A stretch of 64,000 bases of DNA from assembly GCF_016086655.4 (NCBI RefSeq), contig NC_052138.2, positions 4,092,001 to 4,156,000 on the forward strand. The letters are read 5' to 3'. This DNA comes from Lepeophtheirus salmonis. Taxonomy: Eukaryota; Arthropoda; Copepoda; Siphonostomatoida; Caligidae. The translations under genes were made by a program, and so were the position numbers. The notes under the pieces were generated by a model. The model saw nothing but the letters and a program-made list of their open reading frames with translations, was not told the origin of the DNA and did not search any database. Below, one piece after another: positions 27,061 through 38,299 of the stretch; the first letter of the stretch is position 1, and every line of letters starts with the position of its first letter.

Positions 27061-27483
27061 AGTCTAACTCTTACTCCTAGCAGACTTGATTTAATTCACA
27101 GTCTTGGACTTTTCCAGTTTTTTATTTAATAGAAATTCTATTTTGTCATAGAAAACGAGTTGAGAGAATCAATAGGTATCCATTCCTTCATAATCACTAG
27201 AAAATAGTGATGGCTCGATTCATGCCAATCGGAAGCGGGAAAATAAACTGTAATTAACGATTCTCCGTTTCCGACTTTTATGTAATATCACTCATTATAT
27301 GCGACTGGTATTTAAATATTTATTAGTTTTCTAGGTTATAAAATCATTAAATATGAAATATTTCCGTAAAAGTATGAATATATGAAATATGAACCATGTG
27401 AATTAATGATTTTAGTCATATGGTTTTATTAATTGTCATCATAAAATAATTGAACATAAACAAAAATCCAATTCAATTTTAGC
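27061..27483. other. Intergenic, nothing recognised
   Basis: AT-rich DNA upstream of the PAP gene with no coding potential or RNA gene recognised. The segment just left of it (26,830-27,060) is more GC-balanced and probably contains the PAP promoter, but no specific element could be named. Confidence 0.4.
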
Positions 27484-27960
27484 TAGTGTTGAATCGGTCC
27501 TAGCACTGCATTCCTAATCAGTATTCTTTTTTTTTTCTTCCCGCCATTACAGTTTTTTTTCTAATCAGTCCGATCTTACTCACGATTCATTAGTCGGTCC
27601 TTCAGTCCTAGCTATCTTTTAAATTTCTTCACTCCTAGCTACAATTGAAGAAAATAAAAAAGAATGAATGATAGCTAGAACGTACAATAATCGATCGAGT
27701 AATTAAACGTTCTAGCGACACCACTCCTACTTTAAACTTCAAATATCTCGTCTTTTTATTGAAGGAGATTATGATAAAACTTCACCAGCTGAAATAACGT
27801 TGTTAGTATATACGTCATTTCAAATAACGTATTTACCATAAAATACCGATGAGGACCTATCCTAGTACTAAAAAAATTAATCAGGACCGAACAAATAAGA
27901 CTGTAGCCTTTTTAGACCGATCCAGCTCTAATTTTAGCCCTAACTTTTGGATGCAAAGGA
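27484..27960 (+). mobile_element. hAT-like non-autonomous element (TAGTGTTG/ATCGGTCCTAG family), copy 1
   Basis: Starts TAGTGTTGAATCGGTCCTAG and contains repeated GGTCC(T/G) blocks, a TCTTCACTCCTAGCTA motif and a CAGCTGAAATAACGT motif. The same ordered blocks occur in reverse orientation between about 33,145 and 32,340, where the start reads TAGTGTTGCTTATTGTGTTA. The TAGTG start fits hAT-type termini. The far end is poorly defined. Confidence 0.55.
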
Positions 27961-28249
27961 AAATTCTGAGCACTCTAAAAATATATCATTTTGAATTAGT
28001 TACCAAAACTGCATTGCTAGTAACGCTGTAGCATTGGTCGACTTATTTCCTCCTAATCCATCATTTTTAGTGTAAAATTATTTTCCTATCACTTATGTTC
28101 AAATTATTATTTTGAATTTCGCGCCGCTTCTACTTCAGCTGTGTATAACACCTAGTTATATAGCCTAAAAGCTAGTTAGCTTTATAATTAGCTAACTAGT
28201 GTTACCAAAATAAAAAATATATTTTCTTGGGTTCAAAGGCTTCTTTCTC

Positions 28250-28400
28250 TATTGCTTCTATCCTTAGAAGAATACGACCAATTTTTACGCACTAGTAATA
28301 TACTCCTCGAGCCATCTATAATCAACCCCTCAGCATTTTACAAACTATTACAATAAATAACAACCATACGACCAAACATTCAATCTTTCAAAAACCATAC
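28250..28400 (+). repeat. Dispersed repeat ending CAATAAATAACAACCATAC, copy 1
   Basis: The stretch AACCCCTCAGCATTTTACAAACTATTACAATAAATAACAACC-type sequence is repeated in diverged form at about 29,085-29,150 (AACCCCTTTAGCATTTTTC then CAATAAATAGCAACCATAC). Nature unknown. Confidence 0.45.
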
Positions 28401-28689
28401 AAACGTAATAACTAATTTAACTTAATGAGGTAGATTTTCTACGTTATCCGTCTCTTCTAATACTCGTAATTTGAAGTTTTTTATATATCTCATCCAATAT
28501 GAGATCTAAATTATATGCTAATAAGTCATTATTTTGAAATATTCAATTACGAATATGCCGTTGATATTAATTCACAAGATTTAGGATGTCTCTTTTTAAC
28601 TTTTGATTTGTTGAACTAATACGTCATTCATTAATAATTAGATATAATTAACCTATTTAAATATTTATTTTTGATATTTATGACTATTT

Positions 28690-28785
28690 TCCCGTATTTA
28701 AGGATTTATCCGAAAATCTCTTAGACATTTATTATAGCATCATCTTCATTACATACTCCTTCAAAAATCGATCCTTAGATTCATC
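28690..28785 (+). repeat. Inverted repeat partner of 33,630-33,720
   Basis: TTTATCCGAAAATCTCTTAG then ATTATAGCATCAT then CATACTCCTTCAAAAAT are found in the same order in reverse complement at about 33,630-33,720. The two copies are about 5 kb apart in opposite orientation, so they are either dispersed copies of one element or ends of a larger one. Confidence 0.5.
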
Positions 28786-30200
28786 GTATAAAATTGGTAA
28801 AACTCAATGTTTTACAAATTTTTTGTAATGGGGTTAAGTAGAAATATTTATTGAAGCTTATAAATATCATGCTTAAGGCGAAACAATCAGGCTAAGTATC
28901 AATTTCAATTGAAAAATGTTTTTATTTTAGTAATAAAATTTGGATGATTTATGGAACTCATAATTAGTTTCCGATTCTATGAAGTTCGAACCCAACAACC
29001 GTTCCAAACAACCATAACATTCATTTGGTTTTAGGGCTCCTAACCCTTGGACAGGTTCCTCCGTCTTTTTACCCCCGATCGAGTACCCCACTCCCCCTCG
29101 TAATTTAACCCCTTTAGCATTTTTCTATTACAATAAATAGCAACCATACATGTGTGTGTGTCTTTTTGGGTACCCAAACCGTTGGAACTAAGACGCTGAA
29201 AGTTTGGATGGGTCCTCTTTTGAACCTGGTGAGGCTAAGACGCAGATGCCGATTTGGGGGGGGGGTCATATATTTTGGGCTCATTCTATACCCAAAACAC
29301 AAAAAATGTTTTTTTGGAGCTCAAGGAGACTAGATAGTGGTTTGAGTTATAAATTAAAAAGTGACTGGCGTCTCAGACCCCAAATATATGAATCTTTACG
29401 TTTTCTAAATTAATTCATAATCAAAAAAGTTATGGTCAAAATAAGAAATCTGTGAAAATTGCAATGACTTTTTTTTTGTTTCAGGTGCAAAAAAAGAAAA
29501 TACAAAAAGATGATGGAATATCGGATTTGTAGATATAATAAAGTTTGTAGAAATTTGTCTGTAAATTAGTATACATATAAATTGATGATTAACTGAAATA
29601 TCTAACGTTTTCTGAATAATTTTTCTTTTTTCCTCTTTTTTTATGACACGTCAATTTTCTATTTTTAAGAAGAAATCCCAGAAAATGATTAATTTTAGGG
29701 ATAACAAATAAAAACCATAGCAAAACAAATTGATGGTATTTTCAATTTCCGGAACATTTTATTACATCATCATTCGCAAAAATGAACCACTTATTATAGA
29801 AGGTATGTTTTTTCAACCACATAATTCTCCATAATATTTGGTAGGTTTTTGTGTTCTTATTTATAATGCAAATAAATGGTTTTAACTACTCATAGTAAAA
29901 TTATTATAATACTCTCCCGCACCGAAGGGTTCTAAACATTAAGAAGAAATATGTAACATTAACCATTGTCAATGTGATTTCCCGCTCCCACCTTGGCCTG
30001 AGCAATGCCGGATAACCCTTTGCTAGTTAGATCCAAGGTTGATAGAATATATTCCTATTAACCTTGGTTAATATAAAGGTTTCAGGGGTAGATGGCTCGG
30101 GGAGTGGAAGGCTAGGCAGTAGAAGGGAAGGACGGGTGGGGGGGGGATTTGTCGGTTTCCCATTTTGCGTCACTAACAGAAAACTGGATACGACATTTTA
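28786..30200. other. Intergenic, short tracts only
   Basis: No gene recognised. It holds the second copy of the repeat seen at 28.25 kb, a short (TG)n near 29,152 and a G-run near 29,258. Open frames here have no recognisable protein character. Confidence 0.4.
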
Positions 30201-31560
30201 TTGTCAGCTGTTGATTTCACCAGATTCATGGGTTCTGGAGGGCAAGTTTGTTTTTTCACTAATAAATTAAACTTTTTTCATAATACAAGATCGGTTTTAT
30301 GAAATTCTGGAGATATTTAAAGCATTAATAAAATAATTCGAAATAAAATACATAATACAGGCACGAATAAATTATATTACTAAGTAAAAATATAGTATAT
30401 TCGTAATTTATATTGTATTATATGAATATTTTTTGCAAGATCTGTGCAATGTTCTTAATATATTACATATCTGATATATCTCATTTGGCTTAATAAACAA
30501 TCGACAGTTTTGGAAAAATTTCAAGGACTAAGACTCTACTGAATAAATAAGCACCGACACAATACTAGGAGTAATAAAATGCAAGTCATTTTTGGACTCA
30601 GAGTATAATTGATGATCGTCATCCGAGTAATTCCTGGGAATGTCATTGGTAGATTTTTTTCGTCCTTATGGCTTAGCTAAGTAAAGTATGCTTTCTTCAT
30701 AACCATTCTATGGGAACTTTTTTTATTAGAACATGCTCCATTTTCTTCAATCTTTTTGCTAAAAACTTTGTTGCTGAGTGTAATAATAAAATCAACGAAG
30801 ACAGAAAAAGGAAATCTCAATCCGTATCATATCCCTATAAACTCAGTCTTGATATTTTCATTTTTTTTTCTCAATGTAAAATTTTTTTATATGTATATAT
30901 GTAATTGTATCAAAGTCTATTTGTATTATTGATAGTTCTTATAATTACTTTGTGTATTGATTAGTATTTATAAGGTTAACTAATTATAAATATATTTATT
31001 TAAATATTCCACAATAATTATTTATTTCATCTCATATAGGGAAGACCCTAAACTTTCAGTGGTATAATTAAATACATAGCTAAAGGTGAAAATCCAGTGT
31101 GGATGGGCATGTAAAAAAAAGAAAAGAAACCGAATATCAAAATGGTAACCCTAACAATTCGAAGAAGGTTTTGCGAGACAGAAAGAATAATGCTCATGAG
31201 TCATGACTCATGACGTTTCATTAGATCAGCTATAATCAGCTGTAACAAGAGAGGAAGGGAAAAAGTATATAAAAAATGACATTTGCTAGTTTTACTACGA
31301 TGTCCATCCCCAATTCTACTCTGAGTCCAACAATTATATCTCCGCAACAAATCCTCAGAGTTCTGCTACGTCTTTTATGAGCACACACGAACGTGTTTTG
31401 AATATAATTGAATCTATTTAGGAAAGGATGTTCCTACTCAGGAATTATATAATAATGTCAACTCCTCAGGAAAATAAAATTCGTTCTTTATATTACCAAT
31501 TACAAATTAACGGGCCAGCTAAAAAACAGCGGATTTACATGTATTAGTTATGCAGAAAAT
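30201..31560 (+). repeat. Dispersed repeat family R, copy 1 (two blocks)
   Basis: Two blocks, 30,200-30,270 (TTGATTTCACCAGATTCATG then CTGGAGGGCAAG) and 31,230-31,560 (GACATTTGCTAG, CCCCAATTCTACT, CGCAACAAATCCTCAG, TCTTTTATGAGCACACA, GCCAGCTAAAAAACAG), are both matched at 32,460-32,880, where they lie almost next to each other. Part of the second block also occurs inverted at 51,030-51,235. In this copy the blocks are separated by ~950 bp of unrelated AT-rich DNA, suggesting an insertion or rearrangement. Confidence 0.6.
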
Positions 31561-32053
31561 GCGAGCGCGCTAAAAAGTCAACAAAATCCATATACTACAG
31601 TTTATCCCTGGTCTACCATCGTATTTCTATTAACCTTGAGTTAATCTAATAAAATGTCATGACAGCTGAGCTACTCTTATCCCCCCTCAAAAAAAAAAAA
31701 AAAAAATCCAATGGTCAGGATTACCACGCAATTTTTTTATTTTTACGTAGTACAAGATTATCTTCTATACAACTCTATATATTATATTTGCTGCAAATAT
31801 TTAGTATTCTCAACGAATACACTCGCACTATTGAATCCAAGATCCAGTTCCTTACAGAATACAATATTACGGCCATGATTACAGTAAAAACTACATTTGC
31901 AAATGACTTAAATGATTAAGCTGCAGTGAAATACATTTTTATTTTAATATAATATTAATCAATCAAAATAATTAAAGGAAGAAAATGAAAAAATTTGTAA
32001 AAAAATGTATTATATCCATTAATAACAAAATTTAAAAAATATACAAGTCCAAA

Positions 32054-34986
32054 TCAACAGTTTTTTTTCTTCTTTTTGGAGTATGTATCATTGGAACCGT
32101 TTTCAGCCAAGGACTTTCTTTTAATTGCACTTGACAAATGGGATCCAAAGGATGGAGGTTGTTCTATAAATAGAAAAATACATTATTAGTTTTTACATTT
32201 GTTAAAAAAATCATTTTGATATTTTAAGTAAGGCAAACACATGCAAATATTCGAGTTTGTTTAAAAAATAGGCTAAAAAGTAAAAAAAAAAAAGAAGCTA
32301 AACTTATCAGTATGCATTAGCAATATACATATTATCCGCAGATAGGTCTAAAAAAATTGCAGTCCTATCAATCCGGTCCTAATAAAATTTGTCAATCCTA
32401 GGACCGGCCCTTATATTCTGTCTTCTGTAGAACTACAACAGCTGAACTTGCAAAAAAATTTATTGTCAGTTGTTGATTTCACCAGATTCATGGGCTCTGG
32501 AGGGCAAGTTTTTTTCACTAATAAGTTTCACTAATAAAGGTGACAAGGGAGGAAGGAGAAAAGGATATAAACAAGGACATTTGCTAGAGTTACTCCGATG
32601 TTGATCCCCAATTCTACTTTGAATCCAAAAAGTACATACAATTTTAACTCCGCAACAAATCCTCAGGGTTACGCTCCGTCTTTTATGAGTACATACAAAT
32701 ATTCAGTCAGGTTATGAATATAATAGAATCCATTTCGGAAATAAATTTCACTACTCCGGAATTAAATAATAATGGCAACTACCAAAAGAAAAGAAAATTC
32801 ATTCTACTGACTACCTATTGAAAAAAAAAAACCAAAAAAAAAAACTGGCCACCTACAAAATACACCAGATTTTCATCACTGGTTATTGATCTTGTATGGT
32901 ACTACAACAGATGAAAGGACGTGGAAACTAATTACGTCATTTCAGCTGTCAAAGTTATATTCTTAATCTATTTATAGAGACGAAATTAATTATCCTGGCT
33001 TAGCTAGGAGTGAAGAAAATAAAAATATAGCTAGGGCAGTAGGACAAACTAATCGGTCCTTAGCAATGATCAATAGTGAAAAAGACTGAAACGTGAAGAA
33101 AAAAAGACTGATTAGTTCTAGGACCGATCTAACACAATAAGCAACACTATGTATTGTTTAGCATCTATGATTTTTTTAAATTTACTCATTTTATATAAAA
33201 TTAAAAACCAAAATTTTAGAATCTCAAAGCAAATGTAAATTCAATGAGTTCTATAGATATCTTAAGTGGCACCCTATGTATTGCACAACCTTACCAGGGA
33301 GTTTATTAACATTTTAAGGGGAAAAATAAAGTGGCAGGTTCTTAGTAAATATCAGAGAGAAGGTCAATAGGTACAACTTATGTTCTTCTTCAAAACATGA
33401 TTCGATCTCCCTTCTTTATTTATAAGTCACGTGACATAACGTGTATCTCCACCAAATCCTCAAGATTTTAATACTAAAATAAGAACATTTTTCAATTAAA
33501 ATAGATAATTAGACTGATAATTTCAACCTATATCTTACATATACTCTTTAATAAATATTTTTACATAATTCCATGACATTTAAACTGGCTAAACAATAAG
33601 TTTTAGTATATTATTTCACACAATTAATTTTGGGATAAATTTTTGAAGGAGTATGCACATGATGTTATAATAAATATCTAAGAAGGGATTTTCGGATAAT
33701 TCATCAAAAACGTTGAACATGCGAACGTACTTTGCATATACCTAGGGGTAAAAAGTGTTAGGTTTGAGTATTACTCGAACTGAAAAAAACTCGATAATCC
33801 TCTGAAAACTATACAAACTCGATTCAATTTCTAGTAAAATGATTGAATGAAGATTATTATTGAATTGATCATGTATTGAAAAGGAGAAAATAGTATGTTG
33901 AAATGATCAAAAACTCGAAATCAACCGCACTCAAAATGGGTTCTTAAACGAACTTAACTAGTAAAAAAATTAATTTTTTTGGAAAATATGACTCGTATCC
34001 AACACTATTTTTAGTCATTTCTTCTGTTTCAACTTGGACGGAAAAGTTCAAAAACTATGTGATTTGTAAAAATCCGTATGAATATTTTAGATAATAGCTT
34101 AATTTAGTAACCTTTTTTAGGCATTTATTACTAATTGCTTACAGCCGTAATGAAATATATTGCAAAGCTAAAATTATTTGATTAGACCAGTGATTCCTAA
34201 CTGAGGCTATGAAGTATAGGTCATTAAGAAATGTTTATTTAAAAATAGTTATCATAAAAATTCCGGACACAAATATTCAAGCAAAACTAATTACTCCACC
34301 TCCCCTTGCTCCTAGTGAGAAAAATATATAATTATTCACAGAAAATTAAATTATATTAAATTTTCTATTATATAACAAAAATTACTTAATTTTCTTTGGG
34401 AGCTATTTATTTTTAATAACTAAGAAAAGTAATAAATAAGAACCGGAATTGGATTTTTTTTTTTCCCGATGTCGATTCCAGAAAAAACACCGGATTCCGA
34501 TTAATTGTCTCACTACTATAATGGAGTATGTAACAAATAGTATATATAATTACCTATTCCAAAGAGAGGATGCCTCCGCTCCATGTTTTTAGGTTGAGCA
34601 ACGAAAGCAGGCGGAGTAATTTCCATAGAGTCAAGTTCAGGCACATCTACTGATTGAAATATATTCAATATACCACGACTACGCAATGAGATCGCGACAT
34701 TATCTCCTTCCTCATCCCTCATAACGACTAATGTAGATGACTTCTCTCTAGATGCATTTGTTTCATATACGGTGTCATTTGCAGATACCGTTCCCGAACC
34801 AGAGAAGGATAAAACCTGTCCTTCAAGCTCAGATACCGGCATCTATTGTAAGTAAATTATAATTAAATGTACAGATAATTAATAAAATATAATAAATACT
34901 TCGGAGGGCGCGTTGACCATCCAAATTTCTTCTTCATCTAGATTGAAATCATTTACTCCTAAAAGACACTCGTTGTGAATCCCCAT
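32054..34986 (-). CDS. POLR1G: RNA polymerase I subunit RPA34/POLR1G-like, 161 aa
   Basis: Proposed peripheral subunit of nucleolar RNA polymerase I. Exons: 34986-34900, 34842-34554, 32163-32054; GT-AG junctions, phases close to 486 nt. Exon 1 has EEIWMVNAPSE, matching the ELWLIQAP-type core motif of the RPA34/CD3EAP family, followed by a FSGSGTV stretch; exon 2 has GILNIFQSVDVPELDSMEI and ends ERRHPLFG, like the family's GTLRIL and CAFG segments; the C-terminus is basic (KKKKKNC), also typical. It is far shorter than the human protein (about 510 aa) but has the same conserved core. Exon 3 is chosen by phase and its Lys-rich end; the intervening 2.39-kb intron is filled with repeats. It begins 195 bp after the stop of the TRBP-like gene on the same strand. 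Confidence 0.65.
32340..33145 (-). mobile_element. hAT-like non-autonomous element, copy 2 (reverse orientation)
   Basis: Read on the minus strand from 33,145: TAGTGTTGCTTATTGTGTTA, then ATCGGTCCTAGAACTAATCA, TTCTTCACTCCTAGCTAAGC and CAGCTGAAATGACGT, matching the order of blocks in the element at 27.48 kb. It encloses repeat R copy 2, so it may be an older composite. It lies within the intron between exons 2 and 3 of the POLR1G-like gene. Confidence 0.55.
32460..32880 (+). repeat. Dispersed repeat family R, copy 2
   Basis: Contiguous version of the repeat described at 30.2-31.6 kb: TTGATTTCACCAGATTCATG, CTGGAGGGCAAG, then GACATTTGCTAGAGTTACTC, CCCCAATTCTACTTTGA, CGCAACAAATCCTCAGGG and TCTTTTATGAGTACATAC. 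It is embedded in the reversed hAT-like element of 32.34-33.15 kb, inside the long intron of the POLR1G-like gene. Confidence 0.6.
33150..34500. other. Intron sequence, no further features
   Basis: Remainder of the long POLR1G-like intron. Apart from the inverted repeat at 33,630-33,720 (partner at 28.7 kb), only AT-rich sequence is seen. Confidence 0.4.
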
Positions 34987-35012
34987 CTGAAATTTACAAA
35001 GAAAATATATTT

Positions 35013-35028
35013 CTATAGAAAAAAAAAA
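35013..35028 (-). promoter_or_regulatory. Strong splice-acceptor-like signal between TRBP and POLR1G genes
   Basis: On the minus strand a run of ten T is followed by CTATAG (AG at 35014-35013), 26 nt before the POLR1G-like ATG; a second acceptor-like TTTCAG touches the ATG directly (AG at 34988-34987). No upstream 5' exon for POLR1G is evident in the 195 bp after the TRBP stop. This would suit trans-splicing or a short cis-spliced leader. Confidence 0.4.
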
Positions 35029-35179
35029 GTTAACACATATTAATACTACTTTGATTGAAAATAGATTTAGTTGTATTTTTGATATAATTAATTATGAGCA
35101 TAATTTAAATAGTTAGTATTCATGATGAAATATGATCACTGTACATTGATATAACATATACGGGTATATATTGTGTCCT

Positions 35180-35185
35180 TTTATT
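35180..35185 (-). terminator. Polyadenylation signal AATAAA overlapping the TRBP stop codon
   Basis: The minus-strand sequence ACC-AAA-TAA-AAG contains AATAAA spanning the stop codon. If used, the 3' UTR would be only tens of bases, fitting the very short distance to the next gene. Confidence 0.45.
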
Positions 35186-36245
35186 TGGTGAGAATTCTTA
35201 AATATTCACAAGCATGAAAGGCAGCGTTCAACTTTGCGTCTTTGTCAGATATTCCTATTCCATAGCAGACTGCCACAGGGTTTGTAGAGAGTTGTACAAG
35301 GCAATGATATTCTCCATTAAGGGCTCGCTCCTCTATATCTACATAGGTAACACTAAAATCTTGCTCTTTCGATATTTGTTCTAGATTTTTTATTGCGAAG
35401 GAGTAGTAGTCTTCCTCCAAACATTCAGACTGTATAATAGATAGTTTAGAGCCTAAGATAGGTCTAATATGACTGTAGAATTTATAGTTATTTCGTGAAA
35501 TTTCCTTCAATGTAGTGTTTCGATGCGCAATCCCTTGAGCCAATTCATCTTCATCCAAGGAGTGAAATCCCTGATTACAGCCCCCACTTCCATCATCGTG
35601 TTCAGCAGGAATTTTTTTTCAACTTTGTAAGCATTTTGTAGGCTGCTTGTCTCTTGGCTAACTTTTTCGATTTCCCATTACCCGATTCACGATATTTAGA
35701 TCCCACAATACAAACAAGAACAAAACTCCGTTCATGGGGCTGTCCCTCTTCTCGGCTCACTTCATAAGTGGGTGGCTGCATACGACGATTCATGCAGAGT
35801 TCTTGCAACTCTCCAACTGGATTTCCAGGGATTCCATCGTCATAGTCTCCGTAGTCTCGGCAATTTTGTCCTGTAAAAAACATGGAGGGACTCATACAAA
35901 TTCGCTTTAAAAAATAAAAAGTAACACACCAAATTCTCCAGTTCGGAGGGATGCGATAATATCCGGACGAATTTCTCCGGCAGAGCATAGTTTGTCCAGA
36001 ACAGCTTTAGCAGCAGAATGTTTGGCTTTCTTCTTGGACTGCCCGGACCCTGTTGCAAGGACGTCGCCAACAGCCACGCGGTACTTAAAAGTAGGTTCAT
36101 GAACCGCTCCTTCAATTTGGACTAAATCATACTTTGGAGTGATTCCTTTACGAACATACAACTCTTGTAAAAAGGACACAGGAGTTTTGCCGGATAGATT
36201 CACCTTGCGGGCTTCTTGTCCTGAATCTTCGGCACTCTCAATCAT
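35181..36245 (-). CDS. TARBP2: TRBP/Loquacious-type dsRNA-binding protein, three dsRBDs (one frameshift)
   Basis: Dicer partner that helps load small RNAs onto Argonaute. Exons 36245-35930 and 35870-35181, separated by a 59-bp GT-AG intron. dsRBD1 begins GKTPVSFLQELYVRKGITP and ends in the KKKAKHSAAKAVLDKL helix; dsRBD2 begins NPVGELQEL and ends SKKLAKRQAAYKMLTKL, both with the basic KKxAK motif needed to bind RNA; the third domain (FSVTYVDIEER to NAAFHACEYLRIL) lacks that motif, as in TRBP, where it binds Dicer. After KMLTKLKK an A8 run (35612-35619) puts the frame into a stop; removing one A restores a continuous ~334-residue frame of normal family length. Thus this is either an assembly error, a real frameshift, or slippage. 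TRBP and Loquacious/PACT cannot be told apart safely here. Confidence 0.85.
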
Positions 36246-36479
36246 CTTTAATCAACTCTATTCTCATACCCTTCTTTTATATATTCGCACACGGAGAATC
36301 CCTTCCTCAGAATTACGTAGAAAAAAATAAATTAAATATCGGGAAAATCACTGCAGAGGAAGAAGTCCGCCTCGTAAAATTACAGCATTGTATTCTCGGC
36401 TGCAGCTTCATGCAATAATAATAACAACCCTATTTTTCCACTTGGAACCAATAACAACTTCACATCCTTTATTTATTTT

Positions 36480-37090
36480 AAAAATGACGTCATAGGTTTT
36501 TAAAATATTCCTCAATATGCGAATTTAATCCATTCTCTGCCTATTTATTCAATGATTACTCATTTTTTAGGCGTATTTATCACCCCCTCCCGCTATTCAA
36601 TTTATATTCACCCACTCAACTCCATGATTTATATAAATAGATCTTACGGAGGAGCTGCAGTGGATATTTACTTGGAGATGGTCTCCTGTTATGTATCCGG
36701 CCGAATGGTACCCCTGATTGCTACATTATCTAGGGTTAGATCACTTAAATAAATAAGGAACCCCTTCTTTTTTGTTTTTGACGGGAGTGCAGAAGTAAAT
36801 CCTGTATATTGAAACATTAAACCCTCATATCCTACCCATTTCTAAATCTAATTTCTTGTAATATAAAGTTTAAGGATTGAACAATTATCATTTCAATGAC
36901 GTAGATATTTATTATATATTATTAATTTAGCCAAATTTTTATAATGAAATACATATATTATATATTAAGAAGAATTTATTTGAATTTTAAACTTTTCTTT
37001 TCATGAAAAATTTAACCAAACTTCTGTATTTTAATACCCTGTGAGTTTTTCATTTTTTTGTTACTCTTTAAATAATTATTCCATGAAAGA
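36480..37090 (+). repeat. Promoter-side dispersed repeat with TGACGTCA, copy 1
   Basis: Contains AATGACGTCATAGGTTTTT at its left end, a TTTTTGACGGGAGTGCAGA block near 36,775 and a TATTTTAATACCCTGTGAG block near 37,028. The same three blocks in the same order are found at about 42,783, 42,957 and 43,005, just upstream of RPB11. This copy lies between the TRBP start and Elongin C. Confidence 0.55.
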
Positions 37091-37595
37091 TTTTAGAGGA
37101 ATAGTTATATTGAACAAATAATACGGAATTTAATTAGTAGTATATATTATTACTAGTTGTTGATGATTAGTCGATTAGATAATTAGTCATGGGCACTTCC
37201 TAAAGGTCTTAAAAATGTTGGTATTCCATAATAAATCCAGTTCCAATTACCATGTTTAAAAAAACTGCACCATTTATAATTTTTACATAACAACAAATCT
37301 GAAAATGATCCATTTTAGCTCTGTTGAATAATTATCCGTGGAGTTCTGGCGTGTCACAGTTTCAATTTACAGCATTTATTTTATTAATTAGATAAATATA
37401 TTTTGCACTTCCGTCAAAATACGCGCACGCTACAAAAGTGATATTGTTCCGGCCATATTCATTCATGTAATCTCTGAGCAGTTGATTTGGCCGTTGTTAA
37501 CTTTCTTATAATATCGGCTTTCAACTTTTTGGTTCTTTCTAGCCTAGCTATTCTATTCCTTCAAGTTCCTGGACCTTCTTTTTCAATCCTTTCTC

Positions 37596-37670
37596 GTAAG
37601 TGTTTCTCCACCATTATATTACAGAGTCATTTAGTTACTGTTTCCTTACTTCTTAATTATTATTATCCAG
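37596..37670 (+). other. 75-bp intron in the Elongin C 5' UTR
   Basis: TTTCTC then GTAAGTG at 37,596 is a good donor, and TTATTATCCAG ending at 37,670 a good acceptor, 7 bases before the Elongin C ATG. The 5' UTR exon would lie left of 37,595. Confidence 0.6.
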
Positions 37671-37677
37671 GTGTAAA

Positions 37678-38040
37678 ATGTCAAGCAGCGAATGTATGGA
37701 TACCAGTGGAGGTGAGAAGGTCTACGGAGGCTGCGAAGGACCTGATGCCATGTACGTCAAACTTATTTCCTCTGACAAACACGAGTTTATTGTGAAGAGG
37801 GAGCATGCACTTACCTCAGGAACAATTAAAGCCATGCTTTCTGGACCCGGCCAGTTCTCGGAGAATGAAACAAATGAAGTTAATTTTCGAGAAATCCCAT
37901 CTCACGTTCTACATAAAGTCTGCATGTACTTTACTTATAAAGTTCGCTATACAAACTCATCAACTGAAATCCCAGAGTTTCCCATTGCTCCTGAAACTGC
38001 TTTGGAGTTGCTCATGGCTGCAAATTTCTTAGATTGCTAA
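37678..38040 (+). CDS. ELOC: Elongin C (120 aa, complete)
   Basis: Small SKP1-like adaptor that pairs with Elongin B; part of the Elongin (SIII) transcription factor and of CRL2/CRL5 ubiquitin ligases, where it binds BC-box receptors. The protein is nearly the same as the vertebrate one: GGCEGPDAMYVKLISSD, HEFIVKREHALTSGTIKAML, SGPGQF, NEVNFREIPSHVL, KVCMYFTYKVRYTNSSTEIP and the C-terminal LLMAANFLDC. It has a slightly longer N-terminus (MSSSECMDTSGG) than the 112-aa human protein. The coding part is a single exon; an intron lies just before it in the 5' UTR. A divergent minus-strand gene (TRBP) starts 1.4 kb to the left. Confidence 0.98.
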   Translation: MSSSECMDTSGGEKVYGGCEGPDAMYVKLISSDKHEFIVKREHALTSGTIKAMLSGPGQFSENETNEVNFREIPSHVLHKVCMYFTYKVRYTNSSTEIPEFPIAPETALELLMAANFLDC

Positions 38041-38262
38041 AGAATAATTAATTATTATATTAGACTATTATTATATTTGTCTTCTTCTTTTTTTTCAAGC
38101 CAATTTTATAAGACATAGAGGCTAAAGCTAATTAACTTTGTCGTTGTCTTACAAATAAGAATTAAGTTTTATATAAAATATTAATTTATGAAATTGAATT
38201 CCATTGGTCCATTGAAGTTTTTTCTTTTATCTATTTCTAAATTGTAGGTTTCATTTTTAATG

Positions 38263-38268
38263 AATAAA
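38263..38268 (+). terminator. Polyadenylation signal AATAAA of Elongin C
   Basis: First AATAAA on the plus strand in a good position, about 220 bp after the Elongin C stop. Confidence 0.55.
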
Positions 38269-38299
38269 CACGGGTGTTTAAATTATTTAACTTTTTCGG

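Noticed and set aside
35602..35680. Splicing as an explanation for the TRBP frame break
   Set aside because: The only nearby GT-AG pairs give an intron of 17 bp or leave the wrong reading phase, so an indel in the A8 run is the better explanation.
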